Assembly: GCA_030619925.1 (NCBI GenBank)
Contig: JAUXAL010000004.1
Span: forward strand, 18,661-82,660
Direction: 5' to 3'
Length of the DNA: 64,000 nucleotides
From: Phycisphaerae bacterium
GTDB lineage: Bacteria; Planctomycetota; Phycisphaerae; Sedimentisphaerales; Anaerobacaceae
Made by a program: the position numbers and the translations under genes. Shown piece by piece: positions 18,118 to 27,113 of the stretch. The stretch's first letter is position 1, and every line of letters starts with the position of its first letter. The notes below the pieces were generated by a model that ran no database searches, was not told where the DNA came from, and was given only the letters and a program-made list of their open reading frames with translations.

Positions 18118-18206
18118 TTTGCTTAAAGCCCAGACTATCTATGGAAGTCTGCTCTGTTGGTCAGTGAGCTACAGAGTATTCGTCCGAGAGTAATAAATAT
18201 CCTTTA

Positions 18207-18283
18207 CCCCGTTAGAAATTCAATAACGAGAGATTATATCATACCATCCGCCGAAAATTCCACAGCGGAAATTTCTAACGGGG
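18207..18283. repeat. Inverted repeat with 14-bp perfect arms
   Basis: CCCCGTTAGAAATT at 18207-18220 is the exact reverse complement of AATTTCTAACGGGG at 18270-18283, with 49 bases between. It lies between divergent plsY and the deacetylase gene. The arms are too far apart for a simple terminator. I associate the arm sequence with a repeat found in other uncultivated bacteria; a non-autonomous mobile element (MITE) is likely. Confidence 0.7.
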
Positions 18284-18365
18284 TTGACTTCCGCCTGATT
18301 ATACTTAAAATCTGCCGAAAACCGGTTAGTTTGGCTTGATTATATCTAAAGTATGGCAAAACTCA

Positions 18366-19058
18366 ATGATTCCAATATTAATGTATCATCGGATTGGTGC
18401 TCCCGCTCGCAAGAGTCGATTCAAGGGCCAATATACTCCTGAAAAGATGTTTGCCAGGCAAATGAAATATCTGTTTGAGCACGGTTACCAGACCGTTTCT
18501 TTGAGGGATTTAATAAGCTCCGCAGAGCAGCCGACGCCGGCCGGGGATAAAAGGATATGCATTACGTTTGACGATGGGTACGAGAGCGTTTATACACACG
18601 GCTTTGGCATTTTACAGAAATACAATTTTACAGCCGTCGTTTTTTTGGTTGCTGACTGCATCAATAAGACTTGTCTCTGGGACAAGGACACGGAGCCCAT
18701 TTTGAGGGCTGAGCAGATAAGAGAAATGGCCGAGGCCGGCATTGATTTTGGGTCACATTCGTTTTCGCACAGGTTGCTGGTAGAGCTCGATACCGAAGAA
18801 TTGGAAAAAGAAGTCAAAGGGTCAAAGACGGTTTTAGAAGAGCTGCTGGGAAAGCAAATTGACTCATTTAGTTACCCTTACGGAGCTTTTAATGAAACCG
18901 TTAAAAAAATGGTGCAACAAAGTTACAAAGTCGCTTTTTCCACGAAAAATGGTATAAGTGACATTCAAGGTTTTGCGCTGCCGAGAATCGACATGAATAA
19001 AGACAAGATTTTACCTGTTTTTATCTATCTACTTTGGGAGGCCAGACACAAAAAATGA
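18366..19058 (+). CDS. Polysaccharide deacetylase (NodB domain)
   Basis: A 230-residue single-domain NodB protein starting MIPILMYHRIGAPARKS, the common opening of this family. Catalytic motifs are present: TFDDGY (metal-binding Asp), SHSFSHRLL (two His ligands) and SYPYGAFNETV. It probably removes acetyl groups from a GlcNAc-containing surface glycan. No signal peptide is seen. A TTG ten codons upstream is open but has no ribosome site. The last codon overlaps the following glycosyltransferase start as ATGA, so the two are translationally coupled and open the polysaccharide locus. Confidence 0.9.
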   Translation: MIPILMYHRIGAPARKSRFKGQYTPEKMFARQMKYLFEHGYQTVSLRDLISSAEQPTPAGDKRICITFDDGYESVYTHGFGILQKYNFTAVVFLVADCINKTCLWDKDTEPILRAEQIREMAEAGIDFGSHSFSHRLLVELDTEELEKEVKGSKTVLEELLGKQIDSFSYPYGAFNETVKKMVQQSYKVAFSTKNGISDIQGFALPRIDMNKDKILPVFIYLLWEARHKK

Positions 19059-19942
19059 CTATCAGCGGTTTTACTTTTGTTTATCATGCCCTCGAATTGG
19101 ACTATCCGGTCGTTGAGAGCATTAAATCCATGTTGCCGATATGCGACGAGTTCATAGTAAATGTTGGTCTGCCCGATGACGGAACTATAGATGTAATAAG
19201 GTCGATAGATGATAAAATAAAAATCATCACCACGCCTTGGTATCCTAAAAGAATCAGGCTGGGTGGCTGGAGGTACGACCAGTTTGCCGATATTCCTCTG
19301 TTCACCTGCCAGGGAGACTGGATATTTTTCCTGCAGGCGGACGAGGTCGTTCACGAAGAAGATCTCCCGAAGATTAAAGAAGCAATGTCAAAATACGCCG
19401 GCGATCCGGAGGTCGAGGGTATTTTGCTTAGATATTACGAATTTTACGGAAGTTATGACTTTTACCGTACAGACCGGATATGGCCGGAGGCTGCTGTGAG
19501 AATGGTCAAAAACGGCATGAACGTTTATTCTGCTAATGATGCACAAAGTTTTTATGTTGGCGAGAGAAGGAAAATGCGCCTGCTAAACGTGGCCGATATC
19601 GGGGCCCGTATTTACCATTATGGCTGGGCAAGACACCCTGCAATGATGAAAAAGAAAAACGTTTCAGTGGGTAAATATTGGCACAGCAAAGAAGAAATTT
19701 CAAACACCGAAGGCGAAACGTTTGACTACTATAATGTGAACGACAAGTACCTGGCGGCTTTTAAGGGTTCACATCCTAAAGTAATGCAGGAAAGAATAGA
19801 TAAGTGCGATTGGGTTTTTGACCCTTCCAAGTCTTATTATAAGCCAACCTTGAAGAGTCTGCGGTACGAGCTTCAATCGTACATTGAGCGAATCATAGGC
19901 AGGCGGCTTTTCGGCCCGCATCATTATAAAATCGTGAGGTAG
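19055..19942 (+). CDS. Family 2-type glycosyltransferase
   Basis: A 295-residue protein starting MTISGFTFVYHALELDYPVV. CDEFIVNVGLPDDGTIDVI and GDWIFFLQADEVVHEED place it in a GT-A fold family related to GT2, with the QADE motif serving as the metal-binding DxD equivalent. HYGWARHPAMMKKKN is also typical of this subgroup. The product is presumably a sugar linkage in a surface glycan. It overlaps the deacetylase stop by four bases. The 3' end of this gene is echoed downstream in decayed form (20016-20276). Confidence 0.85.
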   Translation: MTISGFTFVYHALELDYPVVESIKSMLPICDEFIVNVGLPDDGTIDVIRSIDDKIKIITTPWYPKRIRLGGWRYDQFADIPLFTCQGDWIFFLQADEVVHEEDLPKIKEAMSKYAGDPEVEGILLRYYEFYGSYDFYRTDRIWPEAAVRMVKNGMNVYSANDAQSFYVGERRKMRLLNVADIGARIYHYGWARHPAMMKKKNVSVGKYWHSKEEISNTEGETFDYYNVNDKYLAAFKGSHPKVMQERIDKCDWVFDPSKSYYKPTLKSLRYELQSYIERIIGRRLFGPHHYKIVR

Positions 19943-20015
19943 AAGCCTTACTTTTATCACATAAAATCTTAATCGGTTTTCCTTATCACGGCTCTGGCTT
20001 TGTTTTCGTAAACAC

Positions 20016-20276
20016 GATTGGACTTTTGAGTCTTCCAAGTGCTACTACAAACTGACTTTAAAAAGCCTTTAACAAGATTTTGAATGGTTTAGTGAGAGAA
20101 TTTTGGGAAGGCGGATTTTCGATTCTCACTATATTATAAAAAGATTAAGCGAAAAATTCATTATTTGTTATAATCGTTTGGCAAGAAATATCAGTCGTTT
20201 CAGACAGGGCTGGCTGCTGCTTGAGACGAACTGGATAGCGTTTAAGAAAATCAAGTGGCTTGATAAGGAGCGTTAG
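20016..20276 (+). pseudogene. Remnant 3' end of a second copy of the glycosyltransferase
   Basis: Reads DWTFESSKCYYKLTLKSL, stop, then in another frame WFSERILGRRIFDSHYIIKR and on to WLLLETNWIAFKKIKWLDKE before a stop. The intact gene upstream ends DWVFDPSKSYYKPTLKSL, then IERIIGRRLFGPHHYKI. The match across the frame break shows a decayed paralogue of which only the C-terminal part remains, placed in tandem directly after the intact copy. Confidence 0.75.
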
Positions 20277-20290
20277 GCTGCTATATGTAA

Positions 20291-20461
20291 GAAATCAATC
20301 AAGACAAGAGTAAGCCTGTCCGGGCGGTGGAGGGCAAGAAGAAGATACTAATATTTGTAGTATGCTATAACGCCGAAAAGTCGATCGAGGCGGGTCTTGA
20401 TCAGATTCCGAAGGATGGATGGGAAAGCTTAGCAAAACCGCATACGAGATACGAATTTTGA
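20291..20461 (+). pseudogene. Truncated 5' end of a GT2 glycosyltransferase
   Basis: An open stretch contains GKKKILIFVVCYNAEKSIEA then GLDQIPKDGWES and soon a stop. KILIFVVxYNAEKxIE...RIP is the N-terminal beginning of dolichyl-phosphate-sugar-synthase-like GT2 enzymes. After about 50 residues all similarity ends. The lost remainder should have included the metal-binding DxD. It sits directly before the GT9 gene, suggesting a deletion that joined the two regions. Confidence 0.65.
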
Positions 20462-20485
20462 ATATGGCTGAAAATAGAGGATTCG

Positions 20486-21709
20486 ATGAAAGTATCCACA
20501 ATGCGACGAGTCGACCACCTGGTGGGGGTGGTAGTCTGCTTTGTGTTGACGGCGTTTCGGAGATACGTTGATTTGTTGAAAAAGCTGCGGAAGTCCCAGC
20601 CGGCAGATATCAGGCGGATACTGTTCATCAAACTGGCTGAGCAAGGCGCCACAGTCCTGGCTGACCGCGCTATTAGAAGAGCTATCCAGATGGTCGGTCG
20701 GGAAAATGTTTACTTCCTTGTTTTCGAGGAAAACCGTTTCATTTTGGACCTTATGGGGCTTATCCCCAAGCAAAACGTTATTGCCATTTCTGCCGACAAT
20801 TTCTACTCACTGCTGTGCGGGACAGTTTTGGCATTGTGGCGACTGTGCAAACTGCATGTCGGCGCAGCTATCGACTTTGAATTCTTTGCTCGAAGCTCCG
20901 CTGCCTTGGCTTATCTTAGCGGTGCCAGGGTACGGGTGGGCTTACATTCTTTCGCTGGCGAAGCAGCTTATCGCGGCAACCTTATGACCCACAGGCTCAG
21001 TTACAACCCGCACATACATGCCAGCCGGATGTTCGAGGTAATGGTTGAGGCCCTCAATGTCCCGCCAGAGCAGTTGCCCGCTCTGGATATAGATGCGCCG
21101 TCCGTGCCGAGCTCAGAGCCGACTTTTACGCCCACAACTCAGGAACTGGGAGAATTCAAAGCTGTTGTGCAGAGCTGGGCTCAAACGAGTGAGTATTCTC
21201 CCTTGGTGTTGCTTAATGCCAACGCTTCAGATCTGCTGCCCATTCGCCGTTGGCCGGCGCAGCGCTACGTCGAGTTAGCACAACGACTGATAGAACACTC
21301 GGCTGGCGTTCACGTGGCCTTTACCGGCACCTCCAAAGAGGCCGAATTAGCCGGCAGACTTGTCCAGACGATAGGGTCCGAGCGGTGTTTTTCAATGACG
21401 GGCAAAACCACCTTGCGCCAGCTCATGGTGCTGTATTGCTTAGCTGACGTTCTGGTCACCAATGACAGTGGTCCTGCCCATTTTGCCACACTGACGCCGA
21501 TTCAGGTAATTACGCTGTTCGGCCCGGAGAGCCCTGCGCTTTTCGGCGCCAAAAGCCCACGCACACATATTATCTACAAGGCCATACCATGCAGCCCCTG
21601 TGTCAACGCATATAATAACCGTCTCTCGGCCTGCAGGAATAACGTCTGTTTGCAGCGAATTAGCGTTGATGAAGTCTTCGATTTAGTATGCTCACTTTGC
21701 AAATTATAA
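20486..21709 (+). CDS. Glycosyltransferase family 9 (heptosyltransferase-like)
   Basis: A 407-residue GT9 protein. N-terminal RRILFIKLAEQGATVLADRA is the usual donor-domain start, GARVRVGLHSF is mid-protein, and the nucleotide-sugar part has LTNDSGPAHFATLTPIQVIT with LFGPESPALFG. The C-terminal IPCSPCVNAYNNRLSACRNN cysteine pattern is frequent in this group. It lacks the first Gly-rich GDxLL loop of classical WaaC/F, having EQGATVL instead. About 40 hydrophobic residues precede the domain. The sugar transferred is unknown. Confidence 0.88.
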   Translation: MKVSTMRRVDHLVGVVVCFVLTAFRRYVDLLKKLRKSQPADIRRILFIKLAEQGATVLADRAIRRAIQMVGRENVYFLVFEENRFILDLMGLIPKQNVIAISADNFYSLLCGTVLALWRLCKLHVGAAIDFEFFARSSAALAYLSGARVRVGLHSFAGEAAYRGNLMTHRLSYNPHIHASRMFEVMVEALNVPPEQLPALDIDAPSVPSSEPTFTPTTQELGEFKAVVQSWAQTSEYSPLVLLNANASDLLPIRRWPAQRYVELAQRLIEHSAGVHVAFTGTSKEAELAGRLVQTIGSERCFSMTGKTTLRQLMVLYCLADVLVTNDSGPAHFATLTPIQVITLFGPESPALFGAKSPRTHIIYKAIPCSPCVNAYNNRLSACRNNVCLQRISVDEVFDLVCSLCKL

Positions 21710-21756
21710 ATGGTCAAATAATTCCAAGGACCAACTTATAAGGATTTTTTAATCCA

Positions 21757-23358
21757 TTACTTTTTCATCTCTAATTTTTTATGGCTGTTTTTATCAAAGG
21801 TTGACTGTATTTTCTCTGGGAGTATATACATATCATAGTTGAATATTGTCTGATTAAGTGCATATTCCTTTTTAATCTTTTCATCCAGCCATTCCGGCAC
21901 TTTTTCCTGTCGGTCAATCACTATGACAGTAGGGGGGTTAGCTTTTACATCCTGCCGAATCTCTTGCTCTGCCCCGAATCTTCTTATGAATAAAGTATGG
22001 AAGTGTCGACTTGGTGACCTTCGGCCTGAACAGGTCAATACCTGATGTTTTCCGCCCCAAAAAAGGACAAAATCCTCAGGAGATGTCAGCTTTCGTATAG
22101 TTTGACCGACGTAGATTGCATTTTCAGAATTACGGTGTGGGCTTGTATCCCAGTACCTTTTTTCAAATCTTGTATAAGCAAACATCAGAATAACAATTAC
22201 AAACAGCGTATTGTATTTATTTGATGATAGCAGAGGATATGTACTGTATTTCCGTTCAACCTGGTAAATGAAGCGATCCAAAAAGAAGCCTGAGATAATA
22301 CAAATAGCAGGGATAATTTGCTTAAGCTGATGGCTGATGTAATACCCCGAAGCATTTACGCCTGCAAAGTCGAGTATAAGCCATAAAATCCAAAAGCTTC
22401 GTAAAGGCATTTTATCGGCGAATCTCTTGCTTGATTTTAAGAAACCAATAATGCAAAGATAAGGAATGATCAGTCTTAAGTCCAAAAAGGCATCAAAGAA
22501 ATGGTCTATGCGTATTGCTATATCCATGGTTCCTGAGCCGGGCTGCAGAAGGCAAAGCCATGCTTCGTATATATAGTCCCAAACTGTAACACCGCTAAGG
22601 AGCAATGGTACGATACTAACTGCTTGAGCTATGATTATACCGGAGGCCAACAGGGCAAAATCAGCAAACATATTTTTAATATTTTTGCGAGCGGTTAAAT
22701 AATAAGCCAAGACGAACAATGCTGCAATATCGAAAATGGCTATCTGTTTGAAGGCTATTGCCCAGCCCATTAGAAAGCCCGAAAGGATAGTGAAAAACCA
22801 GCGATAGCAATTTTGATAATCCCTGCTCTTAATCAAGGAGTGTAAGCTAAAAATAACGAAACAGACTAGAAAAGTTTCAGTCACAGAGGTGGATTCGCCA
22901 CCTACAAGATTTGTCGGCATTATCAGATAAAACAGTATAGATGCAAATACAGCAGGGACTTTAAAGCCAAGCTTTTTGAGCAATAAGTAGATACCAAGTC
23001 CGCTAATTGCTATAACAGCCGCACCCACAAGGCGGGAGAACCAGAGAATAGGACCAAACAACGAGTAAGATATGTAATACAAGTAATGAACACCAGGTGT
23101 TTTATTATCAACTGTTCCAATATATGGCGGCTGTCCGTAGTCAACCCATAGACGGGCCATATAGACCCAGCTGGCCTCGTCATTCTGCATAGGTTTTCCT
23201 GTGGCCGCTGCCGCTGACAGAATAAAACCGACGGTTAGCCAGAATATCGGGCTTGTGAGTATATTAAAAACAATTCCCGTCTCAGCTGGCTGTTTTTTGT
23301 GGGCATCTAAACTTCCGGTTTTTGTATCTGTTCGTACCGAGTTCATTTTACCATGCAT
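21757..23358 (-). CDS. Membrane glycosyltransferase of the GT39/ArnT-PMT type
   Basis: A 533-residue protein with 10-12 membrane segments. The first periplasmic loop carries QNDEASWVYMARLWVDYGQP then KTPGVHYLYYISY, which holds the acidic residue required by lipid-linked-sugar transferases of the GT-C fold. The C-terminal soluble part has HFHTLFIRRFGAEQEI. These enzymes use polyprenyl-phosphate sugars and act on the outer face of the inner membrane, adding a sugar to lipid A, protein or glycan. It faces the GT9 gene and lies downstream of another GT-C gene on the minus strand. Confidence 0.85.
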   Translation of the reverse strand: MHGKMNSVRTDTKTGSLDAHKKQPAETGIVFNILTSPIFWLTVGFILSAAAATGKPMQNDEASWVYMARLWVDYGQPPYIGTVDNKTPGVHYLYYISYSLFGPILWFSRLVGAAVIAISGLGIYLLLKKLGFKVPAVFASILFYLIMPTNLVGGESTSVTETFLVCFVIFSLHSLIKSRDYQNCYRWFFTILSGFLMGWAIAFKQIAIFDIAALFVLAYYLTARKNIKNMFADFALLASGIIIAQAVSIVPLLLSGVTVWDYIYEAWLCLLQPGSGTMDIAIRIDHFFDAFLDLRLIIPYLCIIGFLKSSKRFADKMPLRSFWILWLILDFAGVNASGYYISHQLKQIIPAICIISGFFLDRFIYQVERKYSTYPLLSSNKYNTLFVIVILMFAYTRFEKRYWDTSPHRNSENAIYVGQTIRKLTSPEDFVLFWGGKHQVLTCSGRRSPSRHFHTLFIRRFGAEQEIRQDVKANPPTVIVIDRQEKVPEWLDEKIKKEYALNQTIFNYDMYILPEKIQSTFDKNSHKKLEMKK

Positions 23359-23441
23359 TTGTTAGGTCAGTTTCGTGGAAAATTTAAACCTCTTTCGTTC
23401 TAAAAATATACTCTCAAAACAGTTGTGTTGGCAATGGTACT

Positions 23442-24737
23442 TCAAACTGCGCTCGTCTGTTGGTTGTAAGATTTAAGATTACATAAAAAGCGGTGGCTAT
23501 TTGAGAACCAAATGCTAAAGATGAATAAAATTAGAACTATCCAGGTTATTATGCTATAGCCGCCAAAGTATAAGTGAAGTCTGGAGCCCAGGATTTCTCT
23601 GCCGGTCACACCTAATATCACAACCAGACAGTAAAGTACACAGAAAACATATCTATAGCGTTTTGTCAACTCCTTATAATCAATTGACAGAAATGCCATA
23701 AGCACAAATATCAATGGTATCAATTGTGCCTTTTGAGTAATTCCAGAAAGCAGAAAACCAACCAGAAACACACTGCTGATTTCAAAAGATGAAACCGGAA
23801 ATCTTTTTAAGCTTAGATATATAATGTTTGCAACAAAAATCAGCAGTATTGTGACGAAAGAAATCTTATATATAGCTTTCACGGTTGCCTCTGGGAGCGA
23901 CAAAATCTGATAGTTCAGGTTTTCTTCGTTTTTGCTGGTTAGTGCCATTCTGTAAATTGCAGCTGCGAGGTTTTGATTCAGGTAAGTTGTCCTGACTTTG
24001 CCCTTCTGGAACGGCTTTAAGAATGAATGATAATAATCAAAGCCGTCCTTAGTCCCCTTTTCGAAGCCCCGCTGAAGAACCGGCAATGACAGACAGATTA
24101 TACCTGTAAGCACAACAGATATAATTGCTTTGGCTCGACCACGAACCATTATCCAGAAGATAAAGAATATGGGCACTATCTTTAGAAATGTGGCTACTGT
24201 AAACAAGCAACCTGATAAGCCGATTCTTCTCTTAAGGTACGCATATATCCCTAATAGGCAGAGAACAAGAATTATCTCATTTGCTTGCAGAAGGTTTATG
24301 TTGTTGATAAAAAATCTTGCAGAGAAGAATATTGAGAATATGAGCGGCCACTTAAGGTTCGTTCTGTTAGGGTAGAACTGTTCAAATATCAGCTTCGTTA
24401 GATATATCGATGCAATAAGTAAAACGATATTCATCAAGTAATATAATCCTCCCGCAACTTTCAGCGGGAAAACCGCAAATATCTGGTACATCATTGCAGC
24501 GAAAGGAGGATAAAGAAAATAACGGACTCCTTCAACGATTTCGGTCGGGTACAACGGCTGGCCAGTAAAGAAGTTTCTGCCGGCATTCCAAACAACGTAA
24601 AAGTCGAATCCGATTTCCTGGTGGGCTCCCCTGATAATAGACATTATAACAACAGCCAAGAAGGTAATAGTGAATATTACGATTCGCTGTTTTGTCCACC
24701 ATTGCCTCTTAAAAACCGGATTACTTAGTATCTTCAT
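23442..24737 (-). CDS. GT87 (DUF2029) polyprenyl-phosphate mannosyltransferase-like membrane protein
   Basis: A 431-residue protein with about ten membrane helices. FDFYVVWNAGRNFFTGQPLY then GVRYFLYPPFAAMMYQIFAV is the DUF2029/GT87 signature, with the catalytic Asp in the first loop (GFDFYVVW). Such enzymes add sugars from polyprenyl-phosphate donors to growing lipid-linked glycans. It lies 84 bases upstream of the GT39-type gene in the same direction, so the pair is probably cotranscribed; the UbiA-type enzyme at the window start could supply a polyprenyl donor. Confidence 0.87.
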   Translation of the reverse strand: MKILSNPVFKRQWWTKQRIVIFTITFLAVVIMSIIRGAHQEIGFDFYVVWNAGRNFFTGQPLYPTEIVEGVRYFLYPPFAAMMYQIFAVFPLKVAGGLYYLMNIVLLIASIYLTKLIFEQFYPNRTNLKWPLIFSIFFSARFFINNINLLQANEIILVLCLLGIYAYLKRRIGLSGCLFTVATFLKIVPIFFIFWIMVRGRAKAIISVVLTGIICLSLPVLQRGFEKGTKDGFDYYHSFLKPFQKGKVRTTYLNQNLAAAIYRMALTSKNEENLNYQILSLPEATVKAIYKISFVTILLIFVANIIYLSLKRFPVSSFEISSVFLVGFLLSGITQKAQLIPLIFVLMAFLSIDYKELTKRYRYVFCVLYCLVVILGVTGREILGSRLHLYFGGYSIITWIVLILFIFSIWFSNSHRFLCNLKSYNQQTSAV

Positions 24738-24888
24738 AGGATAAACTCCTTTGGTTTCCTATACTGGGTACCGGCCGACTTACTATCAAACCGGCTTTCT
24801 GCTGTGCGCATTTACTTGGTCGAGCCGGATTTATTTTAGCTTACTGTTTTATTTTTCTAAAGATGCAAGGTAACTCGCTGCGCTAACT

Positions 24889-24971
24889 GCTCGGGACCAA
24901 GGTCGAACCTGGCGTGCCCCGAAGGCCGATAGCCATCGAGTTGGCGTACCTGCCAATTCCGCCGCCTAAGC
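24889..24971 (-). other. Degenerate tRNA-Leu-like sequence
   Basis: On the minus strand an 83-base segment starts GCTTAGG, has the leucine-tRNA D-arm GCGGAATTGGCAGGTACGC, a CCAGGTTCGACCTTGG stem-loop like a T-arm, and ends CCCGAGC, which pairs with the first 7 bases with one mismatch. No proper anticodon stem can be drawn from the middle portion and no CCA follows. I take it as a decayed tRNA gene, or a tRNA-derived element, not a working tRNA. The rest of the 440-base gap shows nothing else. Confidence 0.35.
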
Positions 24972-25180
24972 TCATAGAAAAAGCATTTTATCGAAAAAAT
25001 TTTCCTCGGCAAGGATTTTCCTATAATCGATAGCGAAAACCGAGGTAGATAGCCGATTTGGCATAATAAAAGCACGACGGTCGACTGTGGGGAATATCCT
25101 GCTATAAACAAGTGCACTAACCACCGAGCAACAAAAGCTTTTGCATTCGACCAAGAAGAATTTATACTGTTATAGGAGTT

Positions 25181-26188
25181 ATGGAGACCCTTGGAAACCA
25201 AAGAGCTGTCGTCGTAAAAGAGCGGATCGATAATATAAACCCGTGCGCTTATTGCGGGACCAGACAAAGTCTGCGCTTATATCCAACCTATAGTATTTCG
25301 GGAGATAATTTCTATATTAACCGCTGCCTTGACTGCCGCGCGGTATTCTTGAGCCCCAGACCCACACAGAAGCAGTTAGACCAGGCTTATGATGATTCCT
25401 ATTACGGCGAAGGAGAGGCGAAGTTTAGCGCATGCATCGAGAAAGTACTGGATTATTTCCGTTCGGCGCGTGCCCGCAGGATAAGCAGGTATATTAGCCC
25501 ACCCGCCAAAATACTGGATATCGGCTGCGGCAATGGGAGATTTCTTGGCTACTTGATTAATCAAGGGTTTGAGGGCTACGGCATAGAATTACCCGGAAAA
25601 GCCGCACAAAGGGCGGGGCAAATACCAGGCCTGAAGCTTAAAGTGGGCCGGCTGACAACAGAGGACTTCGGCGAAATTTTTTTTGATGCCATCTGCATGT
25701 GGCATGTTTTTGAGCACCTTACGGAGCCTAAAAAAACTTTGAAAGTTATCCAGAACATATTGAAGCCAGGTGGCTACCTGATGATGTCTTTGCCAAACAT
25801 CGACAGTCTGCAGAGCAGATTATTCCGGGGAAAGTGGCTCCATTTAGACCCTCCCAAGCACCTGTTTTTTCTGGGAGCATCCGATTTGATTTCGGCAACG
25901 AAAGAGTTTGGTCTTGAATTAATTAAACAAAGGTATTTCTCGCTGGAACAAAATCCCTTTGGCATACAACAAAGTATCCTGAATTGTCTCCTGAGCCGAA
26001 GAGAAGTTCTTTTTGAAGCACTTAAAGGGAATGATACTTATATAAAAGGGTATCCCCGATGCAGCATTACGTTGCAAAAAATGTTCTACTTGAGCAGCTT
26101 TCCCATATTTGCCTTCGTGGCTGCGCTGGAAGCGATTCTGAGAAGGGGCGGTACAATGGAACTGATTTTCAGGAAGGAAGAGACGTAA
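25181..26188 (+). CDS. SAM-dependent methyltransferase with N-terminal Cys4 zinc-ribbon-like segment
   Basis: A 335-residue protein after a TAGGAG ribosome site. Residues 20-60 have CAYCGTRQSLRL and INRCLDCRAVFLSPRP, four cysteines in the arrangement often seen before class I methyltransferases in polysaccharide loci. Motif I is ILDIGCGNGRFLGYL, followed by AICMWHVFEHLTEPKKTL and ILKPGGYLMMSLPN, a Methyltransf_23-type core. It probably methylates a sugar or lipid-linked intermediate. It is oriented with the next GT2 gene 78 bases later. Confidence 0.88.
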   Translation: METLGNQRAVVVKERIDNINPCAYCGTRQSLRLYPTYSISGDNFYINRCLDCRAVFLSPRPTQKQLDQAYDDSYYGEGEAKFSACIEKVLDYFRSARARRISRYISPPAKILDIGCGNGRFLGYLINQGFEGYGIELPGKAAQRAGQIPGLKLKVGRLTTEDFGEIFFDAICMWHVFEHLTEPKKTLKVIQNILKPGGYLMMSLPNIDSLQSRLFRGKWLHLDPPKHLFFLGASDLISATKEFGLELIKQRYFSLEQNPFGIQQSILNCLLSRREVLFEALKGNDTYIKGYPRCSITLQKMFYLSSFPIFAFVAALEAILRRGGTMELIFRKEET

Positions 26189-26266
26189 TTGTTGTATCAA
26201 TTTTTTCAGGGTAGTAGATTTCTGATTTAGTCAGGAACTGTTATAATACCCAGCGTCGGAGCTTAT

Positions 26267-27022
26267 ATGTTCGAAGATAAGAAAGTCGTTGTTGTCATGC
26301 CGGCCTACAATGCGGCCCAGATGCTTCGCAAGACCTATGACGAGGTTATGGCCCAGAATATTGTGGACGTGGTCATTGTCGTTGACGATGCCAGTAGTGA
26401 TGGAACTGCCGCTGTCGCCGCCAAGCTGCCTAACACAATACTCCAGGTTCATCCGAACAATTGCGGCTATGGTGCCAATCAAAAAACCTGCTATACCCTC
26501 GCGCTACAACAAGGCGCAGATATCATTATTATGGTTCATCCCGATTATCAATACACACCCAGGTTGATACCCGCGATGGCATCGATGATTGGCAACGGCC
26601 TCTACCCCTGTGTGCTGGGGTCGAGAATTCTTGGCGGATATGCCCTCAGAGGTGGAATGCCGTTGTGGAGGTATATTGCAAACCGGTTTCTAACCTTTAT
26701 AGAAAATATCCTCACCGGCGCAAAACTCTCCGAATACCATACAGGCTACAGAGCATTTTCTCGCCAGCTTCTGGAACAATTACCACTCGGAGCCAATTCT
26801 GATGATTTCGTATTTGATAACCAGATGCTGGCACAAATATTGTGGTATGGTCACACAATCGCAGAGGTCAGTTGTCCAACCAAATATTTCTCCGGAGCGT
26901 CTTCAATTAATCTTCAGCGAAGTATCAGGTATGGTTTTGGATGTCTGTGGACAGCCTTGATATTTCGCCTTGCCAAAATGAATCTGGTCAAATCAAAGTT
27001 GTTCCCTGATGTAGATGGATAA
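26267..27022 (+). CDS. GT2 glycosyltransferase, dolichyl-phosphate-mannose-synthase-like
   Basis: A 251-residue soluble GT2 enzyme: KVVVVMPAYNAAQMLRKTYD, VVDDASSDGTAAVAAKLP, IIMVHPDYQYTPRLIPAM (the metal-binding region) and EYHTGYRAFSRQLLEQLPL. The order is that of polyprenyl-phosphate sugar synthases without the C-terminal membrane anchor. It may make the lipid-linked donor used by the GT39/GT87 enzymes nearby; this is an inference from neighbourhood. Confidence 0.88.
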   Translation: MFEDKKVVVVMPAYNAAQMLRKTYDEVMAQNIVDVVIVVDDASSDGTAAVAAKLPNTILQVHPNNCGYGANQKTCYTLALQQGADIIIMVHPDYQYTPRLIPAMASMIGNGLYPCVLGSRILGGYALRGGMPLWRYIANRFLTFIENILTGAKLSEYHTGYRAFSRQLLEQLPLGANSDDFVFDNQMLAQILWYGHTIAEVSCPTKYFSGASSINLQRSIRYGFGCLWTALIFRLAKMNLVKSKLFPDVDG

Positions 27023-27113
27023 AGCATCAAACAAATACCACGGTTTTCTAATTTATCTGACTTGGCATTGATTTTTCCGGATACATAACTGTACATACTA
27101 AGCAGTTTGTTTG

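Noticed and set aside
24889-24971. Functional tRNA-Leu gene
   Set aside because: The anticodon stem cannot be formed and the acceptor has a mismatch, so I list it only as a degenerate tRNA-like sequence.
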